Of a stretch of DNA of 64,000 nt, positions 1 to 9,786 are shown in pieces. The notes under the pieces are model-generated. The model made no database searches. It worked only from the letters and a program-made list of their open reading frames with translations, and was not told where the DNA came from. The stretch comes from Planctomycetaceae bacterium (GTDB lineage Bacteria; Planctomycetota; Planctomycetia; Planctomycetales; Planctomycetaceae), in contig JAWKTX010000004.1 in NCBI GenBank assembly GCA_041398825.1, positions 490,299-554,298 of the forward strand. The letters run 5' to 3'. Both the position numbers and the translations under genes were made by a program. Position 1 is the first letter of the stretch; each line of letters starts with the position of its first letter.

Positions 1-1096
1 CGCGAACGTGGTTGAGTCCACAGCTACCCTCAAGGTCACTGTCAAAAACACGTACCGATGCGACGCGTTCCGGCTCTGGAATGGCGTCAAGGATCTCGTT
101 CAGAATCTTGCCAAACAGATCCCGGTTCTTACCAACGCTCTTCGAATCACTACCCTGATAGGTTGGGCCGGATGGTCCTTTGGTGACGTTGTTCAGGTAT
201 TCGACTGCCGCCGTCTGTCCGCGTTCAGTCAGATATTCTTTTGCAACGGAGACCTTGATGACGTCGTGCCCGTGAGCACTGCCTTCGAGTCCTTTGACGC
301 CAACACACATCTTGCGTCGATTAATCAATGCGACTGGCCCGTCAGTTGTGACCGCTGCACACATGCGTGCGTACAGACTGTCAAGTTCTTCCCCATCACC
401 AATGTCGACCGGCAAACCATGTCCAGCGAGCGTTTTCGAAACATCGAAGCCCGGCAGGTAGTCGGACGGATGGCCTGCGATGGTCACATCATTGTCGTCG
501 ATCAACAGTTTGATGTTGAGTTTCTGCGCGACTGCCAGCCGGGCCGCCTCTGCATCATTCCCTTCCATCTGAGATCCATCTGATCCCAGCATGAAAACGA
601 CCTTACCGGGGTTTGCGATGGCGACTCCATTGACGAACGGCCACATGTGCCCCAGTCGGCCTGAGGAAAACTTGACGCCCGGGGTAAAGCCTCGCTCCGG
701 GTGCCCCGGAAGATGAGAAAGGTACTCGCGATAGTGGTACAACTTTTCGACAGGCAGCTCACCTTCCAGAACGGCCATCAGATACTGCGTGGCGACACGG
801 TGTCCTGCTTCGTCGAAAAAGACGGGCAGTACATTGGGAGTACCACCTGCGGCGGCATGCTTCATGAAGCCGTGCATGATGCAGACCTCAGGGACCGTGT
901 CGAACGGGCCGCCGGTATGTCCACCCAGGCCCTTGGCATCTGCAATCGCAGTGAAGAAGACAATCGCATCGCGACAAATCTGGATGTTTTGTTTGAGCGT
1001 CTCACGTTGCTCCGCTGTCAATGCCGTCTGGCCGGGATCCAGTGCGATGGCCTTGTAATTCTTCAGCGGAATCGGGAATTCACCAACGTTTGACAT
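1..1096 (-). CDS. tkt: Transketolase, N-terminal part (cut by left window edge)
   Basis: The minus-strand frame starting at the ATG at 1096 stays open to base 1 and encodes at least 365 residues beginning MSNVGEFPIPLKNYKAIAL. It matches the thiamine-diphosphate (PP) domain of transketolases: a GLGGHTGG segment near residue 55, a GHMWPFVNG segment, and the ThDP/Mg motif GSDG...DDND around residues 165-195. Transketolase moves two-carbon ketol units between sugar phosphates in the pentose phosphate and Calvin-type pathways, in the cytosol. GAGGAG lies about 10 bases before the ATG, which supports this start. The pyrimidine-binding and C-terminal domains would lie left of the window. A related ThDP enzyme such as a dihydroxyacetone synthase cannot be excluded from the N-terminal half. 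Confidence 0.85.
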   Translation of the reverse strand, partial: MSNVGEFPIPLKNYKAIALDPGQTALTAEQRETLKQNIQICRDAIVFFTAIADAKGLGGHTGGPFDTVPEVCIMHGFMKHAAAGGTPNVLPVFFDEAGHRVATQYLMAVLEGELPVEKLYHYREYLSHLPGHPERGFTPGVKFSSGRLGHMWPFVNGVAIANPGKVVFMLGSDGSQMEGNDAEAARLAVAQKLNIKLLIDDNDVTIAGHPSDYLPGFDVSKTLAGHGLPVDIGDGEELDSLYARMCAAVTTDGPVALINRRKMCVGVKGLEGSAHGHDVIKVSVAKEYLTERGQTAAVEYLNNVTKGPSGPTYQGSDSKSVGKNRDLFGKILNEILDAIPEPERVASVRVFDSDLEGSCGLNHVR

Positions 1097-1498
1097 CTCT
1101 TCCAAGCTCCTCAATCACAGCATTGTCAATCTCTCGAATGCCATCCGGAAAGCCGGACACACGGCTATCGACGGGTTCAAACAAGGAATCTGCACCGAGA
1201 GGAAGTCGGAAGTATGGTGGTGGGAAGCTGAAATGCAAACCCTGGCACAAAACCTGCCGGACGCTCTCCTGAGAGTCGTGTGAATGAGAATGGGCCGCAG
1301 GGGCCGTCGGACTTGCAGAATCCGGGGCGTTCTGGTCAAACTGCAGCGATCACGCTGCCTTCCAACGGAACTGCAGTCCTTCCTCGAATCGCCTTCCTTC
1401 TTCTTCCCACCTGACCTGAATTCAAAAGATCAGCTCGAACGCATCACGACAGCGTTTGTCCTTTCCAACAGAATTCAGGCTGACTCCGGATTTCAGTT
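1097..1498. other. Intergenic, divergent transketolase / DUF1501 region
   Basis: This 402-base stretch separates two divergently transcribed genes, so it should hold both promoters. I see no convincing gene, RNA or strong hairpin in it. The short open frames here have no recognisable protein features. Confidence 0.5.
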
Positions 1499-2959
1499 AT
1501 GGCCATTCCCCACCCGAACGCAGACCTGCATAACCGGCGGATCTTTCTGAAGCGATCATCGCTTGGCGCGGGAGCTGTTGCGGCGGCGTGGATGCTGCAG
1601 GAAAACAGCGTCACGGCAAAGCCACCGGGGGTGGATTCCGGCAACCAGACATTCGATCTGCTTCCAAAACAGCCGCCTCTGCAACCAACGGCAAAGGCAA
1701 TGATTTCGCTGTTTCAGCATGGTGGTCCATCGCATATGGATTTGACCGATCCCAAACCAATGCTGACAAAGTACGACGGCAGCGATTACCAGGGCGACAT
1801 TCAATACAGCTTTGTGAACGCAGCCAGCAAGAAGCTGCTGGGGACGCGATGGAAATTTCGCCAACATGGTCAGTGTGGTACGGAATTCTCTGAACTGCTC
1901 CCTCAAATTGCCAGCATCGCGGACGACCTCTGCCTGATCCGAAGCATGCACACCGGAGCCAATGGGCATGAAGTATCAATTCGCTATTTTCATGGTGGCA
2001 TTCCCGGAGTCCTGGGGCGACCGCACTACGCATCGTGGCTTTTGTACGGTTTGGGTTCTGAAACTCAGAATCTGCCGTCCTACATGGTGCTGACGGACCC
2101 CGGTGGACATCCTGTTGACAGTACCAATAACTGGTCCAGTGGATTCATGCCGCCGCTGTTTCAGGGAACCGTACTTCGCCCCAGAGAACCTCGAATTCTG
2201 AACCTCGAAGCTCCTCCGCATTTGCAGGGTGAACCGCAACGACAGAATCTGGATTTGCTGCAAACCCTGAATCGCCGCTACTCATCCCAGTTCCCCAACG
2301 AACCCGATCTCGATGCACGAATCGCAAGTTACGAGCTGGCAGCTCGGATGCAGATTGCCGCAACAGATGCACTGGACATCAGTCAGGAAACCAGGAGTAC
2401 CCAGGAATTGTATGGAATCCATGAAGATGCCACGCGTGAATACGGAACGCGCTGCCTGATTGCGCGGCGATTAGTCGAACGCGGCGTTCGGTTCGTCCAG
2501 TTATTTCTGGCGGGCCAACCGTGGGACAATCACAACAATCTGGTGACGGCGTTGCCAGCAGTATGCAGGAGAACGGATCGCCCCGCAGCCGGCCTTGTTA
2601 AAGATCTCAAACAACGCGGAATGCTCAATGAAACCATCGTTCACTGGGGCGGAGAAATTGGCCGACTCCCCGTGACTCAGGATCAGGGTGGCCCCGAAAA
2701 GCACGGACGCGATCACAATGGGCAGGGCTTCAGCATCTGGTTTGCTGGCGGCGGATTCAAACCCGGAATTGCGTACGGAACAACCGACGAATTCGGCCAC
2801 AAGGCGGTGGAAAACGTAGTCACTCCCAATGACTATCAGGCTACCCTGTTCCGATTGTTTGGACTGGACTGGAAGGAACTGGTGTTTCCACACAACGGGC
2901 AACCGCAGATCGTAACCGCAGGCAGGGACGCAAGGGTCGTGACTGAGATCCTCTCGTGA
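1499..2959 (+). CDS. DUF1501 family secreted protein
   Basis: This 486-residue protein belongs to the DUF1501 family, which has an alkaline-phosphatase/sulfatase-like fold and is greatly expanded in planctomycetes. It has a Tat-like leader: an RRIFLKRSS twin-arginine segment near residue 13 followed by a short Ala/Gly-rich hydrophobic stretch. Typical family blocks are visible: FQHGGPSHMDLTDPKP near residue 72, SGFMPPLFQGT, ARRLVERGVRFVQLF and VHWGGEIGRLPVTQ. The probable metal-binding residues of the phosphatase fold lie in GGPSHMDL and in the later GRDHN segment. The physiological substrate of the family is not established. In these genomes DUF1501 genes usually sit next to PSD1 (DUF1549/DUF1553) genes, but here no partner is adjacent. 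The length is normal and the frame is intact. Confidence 0.9.
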   Translation: MAIPHPNADLHNRRIFLKRSSLGAGAVAAAWMLQENSVTAKPPGVDSGNQTFDLLPKQPPLQPTAKAMISLFQHGGPSHMDLTDPKPMLTKYDGSDYQGDIQYSFVNAASKKLLGTRWKFRQHGQCGTEFSELLPQIASIADDLCLIRSMHTGANGHEVSIRYFHGGIPGVLGRPHYASWLLYGLGSETQNLPSYMVLTDPGGHPVDSTNNWSSGFMPPLFQGTVLRPREPRILNLEAPPHLQGEPQRQNLDLLQTLNRRYSSQFPNEPDLDARIASYELAARMQIAATDALDISQETRSTQELYGIHEDATREYGTRCLIARRLVERGVRFVQLFLAGQPWDNHNNLVTALPAVCRRTDRPAAGLVKDLKQRGMLNETIVHWGGEIGRLPVTQDQGGPEKHGRDHNGQGFSIWFAGGGFKPGIAYGTTDEFGHKAVENVVTPNDYQATLFRLFGLDWKELVFPHNGQPQIVTAGRDARVVTEILS

Positions 2960-3130
2960 AGTCAGCCCGTCGTTTACACTTCTGTTTTCAGATCGCTGCC
3001 TGCGTTTCCTGTGACGGGAGAGCAAACGTACTGCAGCAGTTGCTAAGCAGCACGCAAGACTGCTCCACTGATCACCTTGCGAGGACCAGTGGAGCCATCT
3101 GTCTGCAAACAACGAACCGCTGGACGTCTG

Positions 3131-5743
3131 CTATTTCGCCAGCTGTCGAAGCACAGTGTGTAAGATGCCGCCGTTGCGGTAGTAGACGACTTCAACTGGG
3201 GTGTCGATGCGGCAGGTGGTGACGAAGTGAACTTCGTCGCCGTTGGCTTTGCGGGCGGTGACCTCCACGGCCTGGCGTGGCTGAAGGTTATCATCCAGGC
3301 GGATGTCGAAAACTTCAGTGCCATCCAGATCCAGGCTTTCGCGGCTTTCGCCTTCGCGGAACTGCAGCGGCAGAACTCCCATGCCTACCAGGTTGCTGCG
3401 ATGGATACGTTCGAAGCTGGTGGCAATGACGGCTCGAATGCCCAGCAGGTACGTTCCCTTGGCAGCCCAGTCACGAGACGAACTGTGCCCATATTCGGCT
3501 CCGGCCAGAACGACCAGCGGAGTTCCTTCCGCCTTATATTTCATGGCTGCGTCGTAGATGGAGGTCTTTTCGCCGCTGGGGAAATGAATGTGACCACGCT
3601 GCCTTCGGAACCCGGAGCAATCAGGTTCTTCAGGCGGATGTTGGCGAAGGTTCATATCGCCGCGGTCGTTACCTCGGCGACTCCGCAGTATTGAAGTCAA
3701 CGGGCTTGACACCATTTTCCTGCGGGTACTTTCCGGCAGGCGAATCGCCTTTGATGTTACCGGCCGGGCTGATGTGGTCGGTGGTTGTGGAATCTCCGAC
3801 AAACACCAGACAGCGAGCACCTTCGATGGCGGTGATCGGGGCCGGTTCAGCAGGCATGTCGACAAAGAGCGGTGGTTCCTGAACGTACGTGCTGTTGGTG
3901 TCCCATTCATACAGGTCGTACATCACTGCGCTTTCAATCTTCTGCCATTCTTCGGGACCCACGGACTTACCATGCATGCTGCTCGGGCAGACCGTTGGGA
4001 GACATCGAAGCTGCGATCGTGTCGGCGACTTCCTTCTGGGTTGGCCAGATGTCTTCAGATAAACATCCTGACCGTCGCTTCCCTGGCCCAGCGGTTGAGT
4101 GGCCAGATCAATGTCGACGGTTCCGGCAATGGCATAGGCCACAACCAGCGGAGGATGGCCAGGTAGTTGTGGCTTTCACCAGCGGGTTGACTCGACCTTC
4201 GAAGTTGCGATTTCCGGACAAGACGGCAGAAACGTCAGGTCACCGGTCATCACTAACAGCCACGGGTTCGGGCAGCGGGCCGCTGTTGCCGATGCATGTT
4301 GTGCACCCATAACTTCGGTCTGAAAGCCCAGTGCATCCAGAGCTTTGTCCAGACCTGACTTTTCGTAGTATTCTGTGACGACTCGACTTCCAGGAGCCAG
4401 CTGGTTTTGACCCATGGCTTGCTGATCGGCCTTCGCGGCTCAGCGATGCGAGCGGCAGCCCCGCGGCGATCATCACGCTGGAGTTCTTTCATTGTTGGCG
4501 CTGGTGATCGCCGCGATGACCTGGCGGCGCGTCCAGCGATTCGCCCATCGAGCCACCGACTTTGACAGGAGCCGCCGCTGTCTTGCCAGACGGTGCACTG
4601 CGGTCTTTGGTCCACGAGGAAAGCATATCCTTCAGCAGGATGCGGTCCTGAGGTCGCTTGGGACCGGCCAGCGAAGGGACCACATCGCCCATGTCGGGTG
4701 CCAGCTTGCTGCTGAAACGTGGTTCCGGCGAATCGGCATTGCGGAACATACCTGCTCTTTAGCAGCCCTTCATTCGTTCAATGACTTGTTTCGGCCGACC
4801 TGTGCGTTCCAGGTATCGCAGAGTTTCGACGTCGACCGGGAAAAAAGCGCCCATCGTTGCTCCATATTCCGGTGCCATATTCGCGAGGTGACTCAGTTGG
4901 CCCAGGCTAGTGCATCCAGGCCGGGTCCATCAAATTTGAATAAAATTTGCCAACGACTTTGTGAGCTCTCAGCATCTGAGTCACGGTAAGTACCAGGTCG
5001 GTGGCAGTTGGTCTTTCTGCTTGGCTGGCTTCAGCGGTTTTGTTAAGCCCTTCCCGGGCGTCGCGCTCAGATGGCTGCCCCCAGCGCTCGCTTTCGCTTC
5101 GATGCCGCCGACACCCCAGCCCACGACGCCCAGGCCGTTGATCATGGTGGTGTGACTGTCTGGGCTGCAGCCGAATATCCGAAACCATGCCTGAAAATAG
5201 GCGATATCCTTCTTGATGCCTTCAGTCGATGATCTTGACGTCCGGTCTTTGCGGCGGATGCTCGGTCACTAGCTCTTTTCTTTGCTTCGCGGCTCCTGCC
5301 GGCTCCGACCAGATTTGGCTGGCTCACCACCGAAATGCCGTCGAATACGAGCATTCTTTGCACTGCGATAAGCTGACTTAATCCCGAAATTAACTGCGAT
5401 TAAGATCCCGCCAGATACCGCCCATCAGAATAATGCGCCGCGGGGCGGCGAGGTCCACAACGGCTGGCACGCCGGTGAAGTCCTGCAGGACCACTCGACC
5501 AGGCTTTTCCACTTCCGCCGGTTTGGCGGCGTTCCAGTTGGCCAGATTGGTAACGTCGTCGGCACTGACAACAAAACCATCAACGTTACGCAGACAGGCT
5601 TCCAGAAGAACTCGGATGGAAAACGGCAGGGTCTGAATATCGCCAATGCCATCCTTCGCCAGTTTTTGCAGGCTGAAATACTTCAGAGATCCCGCGGATG
5701 TTGAAAGAGTGGATTCAGCACCAAAAGGATTGGCAGAGGTCAT
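3131..5743 (-). pseudogene. acnA: Aconitate hydratase A, disrupted by many indels
   Basis: Across 2.6 kb on the minus strand, successive short frames each match consecutive parts of a roughly 900-residue aconitase. The order is an intact N-terminus starting MTSANPFGAESTLSTSAGSL at 5743 with VVLQDFTGVPAVVDLAA, then DSHTTMINGLGVVGWGVGG, ATDLVLTVTQMLRAHKVVGK, VPSLAGPKRPQDRI, APGSRVVTEY, YGCTTCIGN, GDSTTTDHISPAGNIKGDSP and the long C-terminal swivel domain ending GGILHTVLRQLAK. Aconitase interconverts citrate and isocitrate using a [4Fe-4S] cluster. At least eight frame changes and some lost sequence are needed to join the pieces. Of the cluster ligands, the CTTC pair is present, but the TSCTNTS segment near 4520 reads as a damaged version without the Cys codon. 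This is either a decayed gene or a stretch of poor consensus sequence. The neighbouring genes aroH and ppdK are intact. Confidence 0.88.
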
Positions 5744-5862
5744 TGTTGTGCAGCTTTACGGGTAGAAGGAAGGGTGATGGTCCGGAGGCGACGTGGAGGG
5801 TATAGAAACCGCCGGAGACTGACAATTCGGGATCAACTTCCGCATTTTCATGTCGGAACTGG

Positions 5863-6234
5863 CTATTGAGCACTTGTGATGTCCGGACGGAGCCGTTGGG
5901 CGTCCCCAAGATAAACGTGTTCGATCTGGTGCGGCGTACGTTCTGTGTTGATGTGAAGCAAAACGCGGATACACATCGGCATTGACCCGGTAACGGGTAT
6001 CTCTCGCGCGCAAAGCAACGGAACATGGCTCATTCCGAGCGCACGGGCAGCTTCGGCAGGAAAAGCAGAAACCAGGTCTTCGGTCGTTGTGAAAACGGCC
6101 GAGACAATATCATCGAAATCGCTGATTCCATTTCGCTTTACGATTTCCTGCAGCAGTTCCCTTGCTGCTTCACGAATCAGATCGGCGTGATCTGCGGTGA
6201 CAGAGATTGCCCCACGTACTCCTCGAACAGCCAT
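5863..6234 (-). CDS. aroH: Chorismate mutase, AroH type
   Basis: The protein of 123 residues starts MAVRGVRGAISVTADHAD and matches the monofunctional trimeric chorismate mutase of Bacillus type, which converts chorismate to prephenate for Phe/Tyr synthesis. Visible family features are the N-terminal RGVRGA with an active-site Arg, the FTTTEDLVSAFPAEAAR segment with the conserved acidic and Phe-Pro-Ala residues, and VPLLCAREIPVTGSMPMCIRVLLH carrying the Cys and Arg of the substrate pocket (each block seen directly, function from the family). The ATG at 6234 was chosen over upstream in-frame ATGs because GGAG lies about 10 bases ahead and the residue numbering fits the family. The gene lies 120 bases upstream of the broken aconitase on the same strand and is divergent from ppdK. 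Confidence 0.9.
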   Translation of the reverse strand: MAVRGVRGAISVTADHADLIREAARELLQEIVKRNGISDFDDIVSAVFTTTEDLVSAFPAEAARALGMSHVPLLCAREIPVTGSMPMCIRVLLHINTERTPHQIEHVYLGDAQRLRPDITSAQ

Positions 6235-6722
6235 TATTTTCCAACTCCGTACAGCCATTGTGCCCTGACAAAGCGTCGACTTTAGCGAACCCACCCGCTG
6301 TCAGCAATTCGGGCAGCAACGAATGCCTTCCAACATGAAATCGTTTGCAGGAACGAGACAAACCCGGGTTTTCAGACAGGAATTTTCCCTGAACTGATGC
6401 ATCTGACTCCAGGACACCCCGATTTTTGGGGAGGCCGGGAAACTGCTTGAAGTTTGATTCTGCGATTGCTACCGTTCCGGCTCGTTTTGGACCGGGGTTC
6501 CAGCCCGCTCATCGTGCGCGCGAAGCTTTGCAGGGCGATGGGTGGCAAAAGGCGTCGACGGCATGATGGCTTCGACACCCCCCGTCCGCTTGTTTCGTCC
6601 GGATCCCGCTGCATTGTGTTTTGTGGCAGATGGGGGCGTCCGGAGGTTCGAGGGTAACCCGTTTTGCCTTCATCGTTTGCTGTGGCGAATCACGGCGATC
6701 AACCTGAAGAGGTTCTAACTCA
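6235..6722. other. Intergenic, divergent aroH / ppdK region
   Basis: This stretch of 488 bases between divergent genes presumably holds the promoters of aroH (minus) and ppdK (plus). It is G-rich in its right half. I see no gene or clear terminator. GAAGAGG sits about 10 bases before the ppdK ATG and serves as its ribosome binding site. Confidence 0.5.
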
Positions 6723-9464
6723 ATGGCTGCTGAAACTAAGTACGTTTATGTCTTTGGTGATGGGAAAGCGGACGGAGACGCCACTCAAAAGGCACTGCTG
6801 GGCGGAAAAGGTGCGAATCTGGCCGAAATGAGCCGCATTGGTATGCCGGTTCCTGCAGGCTTCACAATCAGTACTGAAGTCTGTACGTACTTCTACGCAA
6901 ACGAGCGACAATACCCACCTGAGCTCAAGAATCAGGTTGAGGCAGCCATTAAGAACGCCGAAGCTGTCATGGGTGCAAAGTTCGGCGACACAACCAATCC
7001 GCTGCTGATGAGCTGCCGATCGGGTGCTCGCGAATCTATGCCCGGCATGATGGATACCGTCCTGAACATTGGTATCAACGAGCAGGTCGTACAGGCACTG
7101 ATCAAGCAGTCCGGCAACGAACACTTCGCATGGGACAGCTACCGCCGTTTGATTCAGATGTATGGCGACGTCGTCCTCGGGCTCAAGCCGGAATCAAAGA
7201 ACGATCCGGACCACTTTGAAGATATCCTCGATCATGCCCGTGAACAGGCTGGCGTTGAGCACGAAAAGGACCTCAGCACAGAAACCCTGAAGGATATCGT
7301 CGTCCAGTTCAAGGCTGTCATCAAGAAGCATGCCGGAATTGACTTCCCCGAAGATCCCATGGAACAACTTTGGGGCTGTATCGGAGCCGTATTCGGCAGC
7401 TGGATGAATGACCGAGCGATGGTCTATCGTCGGCAGTACGGAATTCCTCACAGCTGGGGAACGGCTGTAAATGTTCAGGCGATGGTCTTCGGCAACCTCG
7501 GCGACGACTGCGCAACGGGCGTCGGTCTGACTCGAAACTGCTCCGTCGGTATCCCCGGATTCTGCGGTGACTACCTGATCAACGCTCAGGGCGAAGACGT
7601 TGTTGCCGGAACGCGTACCCCAAAGCGTATCGAAGAAACGCTGAAGCTGGATGCACCAGACGCTTACGCTCAGCTCGACAACATCGGGAAAGCACTGGAA
7701 CAGCATTACAAAGAAGTTCAGGACATTGAGTTCACTGTTCAGCGCGGCAAGGTCTGGATGCTTCAGACTCGAAACGCCAAGCGAACCGGCTTCGCTGCCG
7801 TTCGCATTGCTGTGGACCTGGTAAACGAAGGCCTGATCGACGCGAAGACGGCCCTTCAAAAACGCCGTATTCCTGCCGACGACCTCAACCAGCTGCTTCA
7901 GCCGATTTTCAACCCCGCTGATAAGGCTCAGGCGGAAAAGGACAATCGACTGCTGGCTAAAGGCATCAACGCTGGTCCAGGTGCAGCGACCGGACAGATC
8001 GTCTTCCATGCGTCGGACGCAGAGGAAATGTACAACGCGGACAATGATGTCCAGCTGATTCTGGTGCGTAAGGAAACCAGCCCGGAAGACCTGCGAGGCA
8101 TGAAGGTTGCCAAAGGTATTCTCACCGCGTTTGGTGGGGCTTCATCACACGCAGCGCTCGTCAGCCGCCAGATGGGCAAGACCTGCGTTTGCGGATGCGA
8201 CAAGCTCAACATCGACTACGAAGCTGGCACAGTCACTGTCGCCGGTCAGGTCTTGAAGGGTGGTGACTGGATTTCTGTGGATGGCTTTACAGGTGAAGTC
8301 TTCGCAGGCAAGATCGAAACCAGTCCTTCAGAAGTCATGGAAGTCATGACTGGTAACATGAAGCCGGAAGAATCAGAAGTCTATCAGCGATACGCTCAGC
8401 TGATGGCCTGGGCAGATGAACACCGAACTCTGAAGGTGCGAGCCAACACGGAATCGCACGACGCAGAAATCAGTGTTCAACTGGGTGCGGAAGGCGTGGG
8501 CCTTTGCCGAACAGAGCACATGTTCTTTGATCACCTTGACGAAATGCGGGAAATGATCTTCTCCCGGACAAAGGTGGATCGTGAGAAGGCCCTGGCAAAA
8601 CTGATCACCTTCCAGCGAGACGACTTCACACACTTGTTCAAAGTAATGGCTGGCAAGGCTGTTACAATTCGTCTTCTTGACCCACCGCTGCATGAATTCC
8701 TGTCTGAGCACCACATGCACGAAGATCCAACGCTGGCAGCAAAGCTGGCGAAGACTTTCGGTGTGACGGAAGAAGACGTGAAGCGACGCGTTGCGGAACT
8801 GGTTGAATCGAATCCGATGCTCGGTCACCGTGGTTGCCGGCTGGGGATCGTCTACCCGGAAATTACCGCGATGCAGGCTCGAGCGATTCTTGAAGCCGCA
8901 TGTGCCTGCAAGAAAGAAGGCATCGAAGTTCTTCCGGAAATTATGATTCCACTGGCTGGCTACAAGGCAGAAGTGGATAATCAGACTGCTGTCATCAAAG
9001 AAACGGCTGCTAAGGTCTTCGCAGAACAAGGCATCACCGTTGACTACATGACCGGCACGATGATCGAAATCCCACGTGCGGCAATGACTGCAGGCGAAAT
9101 TGCTGAAACGGCTGAATTCTTCAGCTTCGGTACAAACGACCTGACCCAGACCGGTCTCGGCATCAGCCGAGACGACTACAAGGGCTTCATCGGTTACTAC
9201 ACAGAGCATGACATCATGCCAGCCGACCCGTTCCAGACCATCGATCAGGTCGGTATCGGTCGCCTGATGAAGACCGCTGTGGCTGATGGTCGCGGAACAC
9301 GCAAGGATCTGAAGATCGGCATCTGTGGTGAACACGGTGGCGATCCGAAGTCAGTCTACTTCTGCCATGAAATCGGTTTGAATTACGTCAGTTGTTCACC
9401 GCGACGAATTCCAATCGCTCGACTGGCAGCAGCACAGGCTGCAGTTGAAGCTGCTTCAACATAA
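6723..9464 (+). CDS. ppdK: Pyruvate, phosphate dikinase
   Basis: The protein has 913 residues, close to the usual 870-910 for PPDK. It reversibly converts pyruvate, ATP and phosphate to PEP, AMP and PPi. The domain order is an N-terminal nucleotide-binding domain (GGKGANLAEMSRIGMPVP near residue 28, SCRSGARESMPGMMDTVLNIG near 98), a swivelling phosphohistidine domain (GILTAFGGASSHAALVSR near 465, with the catalytic His in SSHAA) and a PEP/pyruvate TIM barrel (EGVGLCRTEHMFF, GHRGCRLGI, SFGTNDLTQTGLG and the catalytic Cys in CGEHGGDP). The frame is intact and the strong start context favours the ATG at 6723. A stem-loop terminator follows within 60 bases of the stop, so the gene is probably monocistronic. 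The sign of carbon flow (glycolytic or gluconeogenic) cannot be read from sequence. Confidence 0.97.
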   Translation: MAAETKYVYVFGDGKADGDATQKALLGGKGANLAEMSRIGMPVPAGFTISTEVCTYFYANERQYPPELKNQVEAAIKNAEAVMGAKFGDTTNPLLMSCRSGARESMPGMMDTVLNIGINEQVVQALIKQSGNEHFAWDSYRRLIQMYGDVVLGLKPESKNDPDHFEDILDHAREQAGVEHEKDLSTETLKDIVVQFKAVIKKHAGIDFPEDPMEQLWGCIGAVFGSWMNDRAMVYRRQYGIPHSWGTAVNVQAMVFGNLGDDCATGVGLTRNCSVGIPGFCGDYLINAQGEDVVAGTRTPKRIEETLKLDAPDAYAQLDNIGKALEQHYKEVQDIEFTVQRGKVWMLQTRNAKRTGFAAVRIAVDLVNEGLIDAKTALQKRRIPADDLNQLLQPIFNPADKAQAEKDNRLLAKGINAGPGAATGQIVFHASDAEEMYNADNDVQLILVRKETSPEDLRGMKVAKGILTAFGGASSHAALVSRQMGKTCVCGCDKLNIDYEAGTVTVAGQVLKGGDWISVDGFTGEVFAGKIETSPSEVMEVMTGNMKPEESEVYQRYAQLMAWADEHRTLKVRANTESHDAEISVQLGAEGVGLCRTEHMFFDHLDEMREMIFSRTKVDREKALAKLITFQRDDFTHLFKVMAGKAVTIRLLDPPLHEFLSEHHMHEDPTLAAKLAKTFGVTEEDVKRRVAELVESNPMLGHRGCRLGIVYPEITAMQARAILEAACACKKEGIEVLPEIMIPLAGYKAEVDNQTAVIKETAAKVFAEQGITVDYMTGTMIEIPRAAMTAGEIAETAEFFSFGTNDLTQTGLGISRDDYKGFIGYYTEHDIMPADPFQTIDQVGIGRLMKTAVADGRGTRKDLKIGICGEHGGDPKSVYFCHEIGLNYVSCSPRRIPIARLAAAQAAVEAAST

Positions 9465-9514
9465 TGGCTTTGTTGCCATCAGACGACCAACACTGACTTT
9501 CAGTGAATCGACAG

Positions 9515-9550
9515 AAGCCCTGCATTGATCTCAATGCAGGGCTTCGTTCA
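9515..9550 (+). terminator. Intrinsic terminator after ppdK
   Basis: A perfect 12-bp stem (9515-9526 with 9533-9544) encloses a 6-base loop and is followed by a short pyrimidine-rich tail. The stem is GC-rich at its centre. The tail is weak in T, so termination efficiency is uncertain. Confidence 0.7.
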
Positions 9551-9786
9551 TTTAAGCACTTCCGACACTGGAATGCCTCTGACCCGGCGACTTGAATTTC
9601 CACCGAAAGAAGAGGAAGTTACCTCCGGCCGACAGATCACCCGGACAGGTTGACGCGCCCGGATGCTGTCACCGATGATTCCCTGTTCTACCATCCAGAA
9701 TGGCAGGACGTTTCAGTACCGCGATTGTCCGCGTCACGTGAATTGCCTTCTCACTGTTTGTTCAACTGAAATGCGGAGTGTTCTGT
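9551..9786. other. Intergenic, promoter region of the deacetylase operon
   Basis: No gene was seen between the ppdK terminator and the deacetylase start. GGAG at 9775-9778 lies 8 bases before the ATG at 9787. Confidence 0.4.

Noticed and set aside
8..583. Plus-strand open frame of 191 residues at the left edge
   Set aside because: It is the shadow of the transketolase on the minus strand, which has clear ThDP motifs and runs off the edge.
7194..9335. Long minus-strand open frames opposite ppdK
   Set aside because: They are antisense shadows of a complete, strongly conserved enzyme; codon usage on the plus strand explains the lack of stops.
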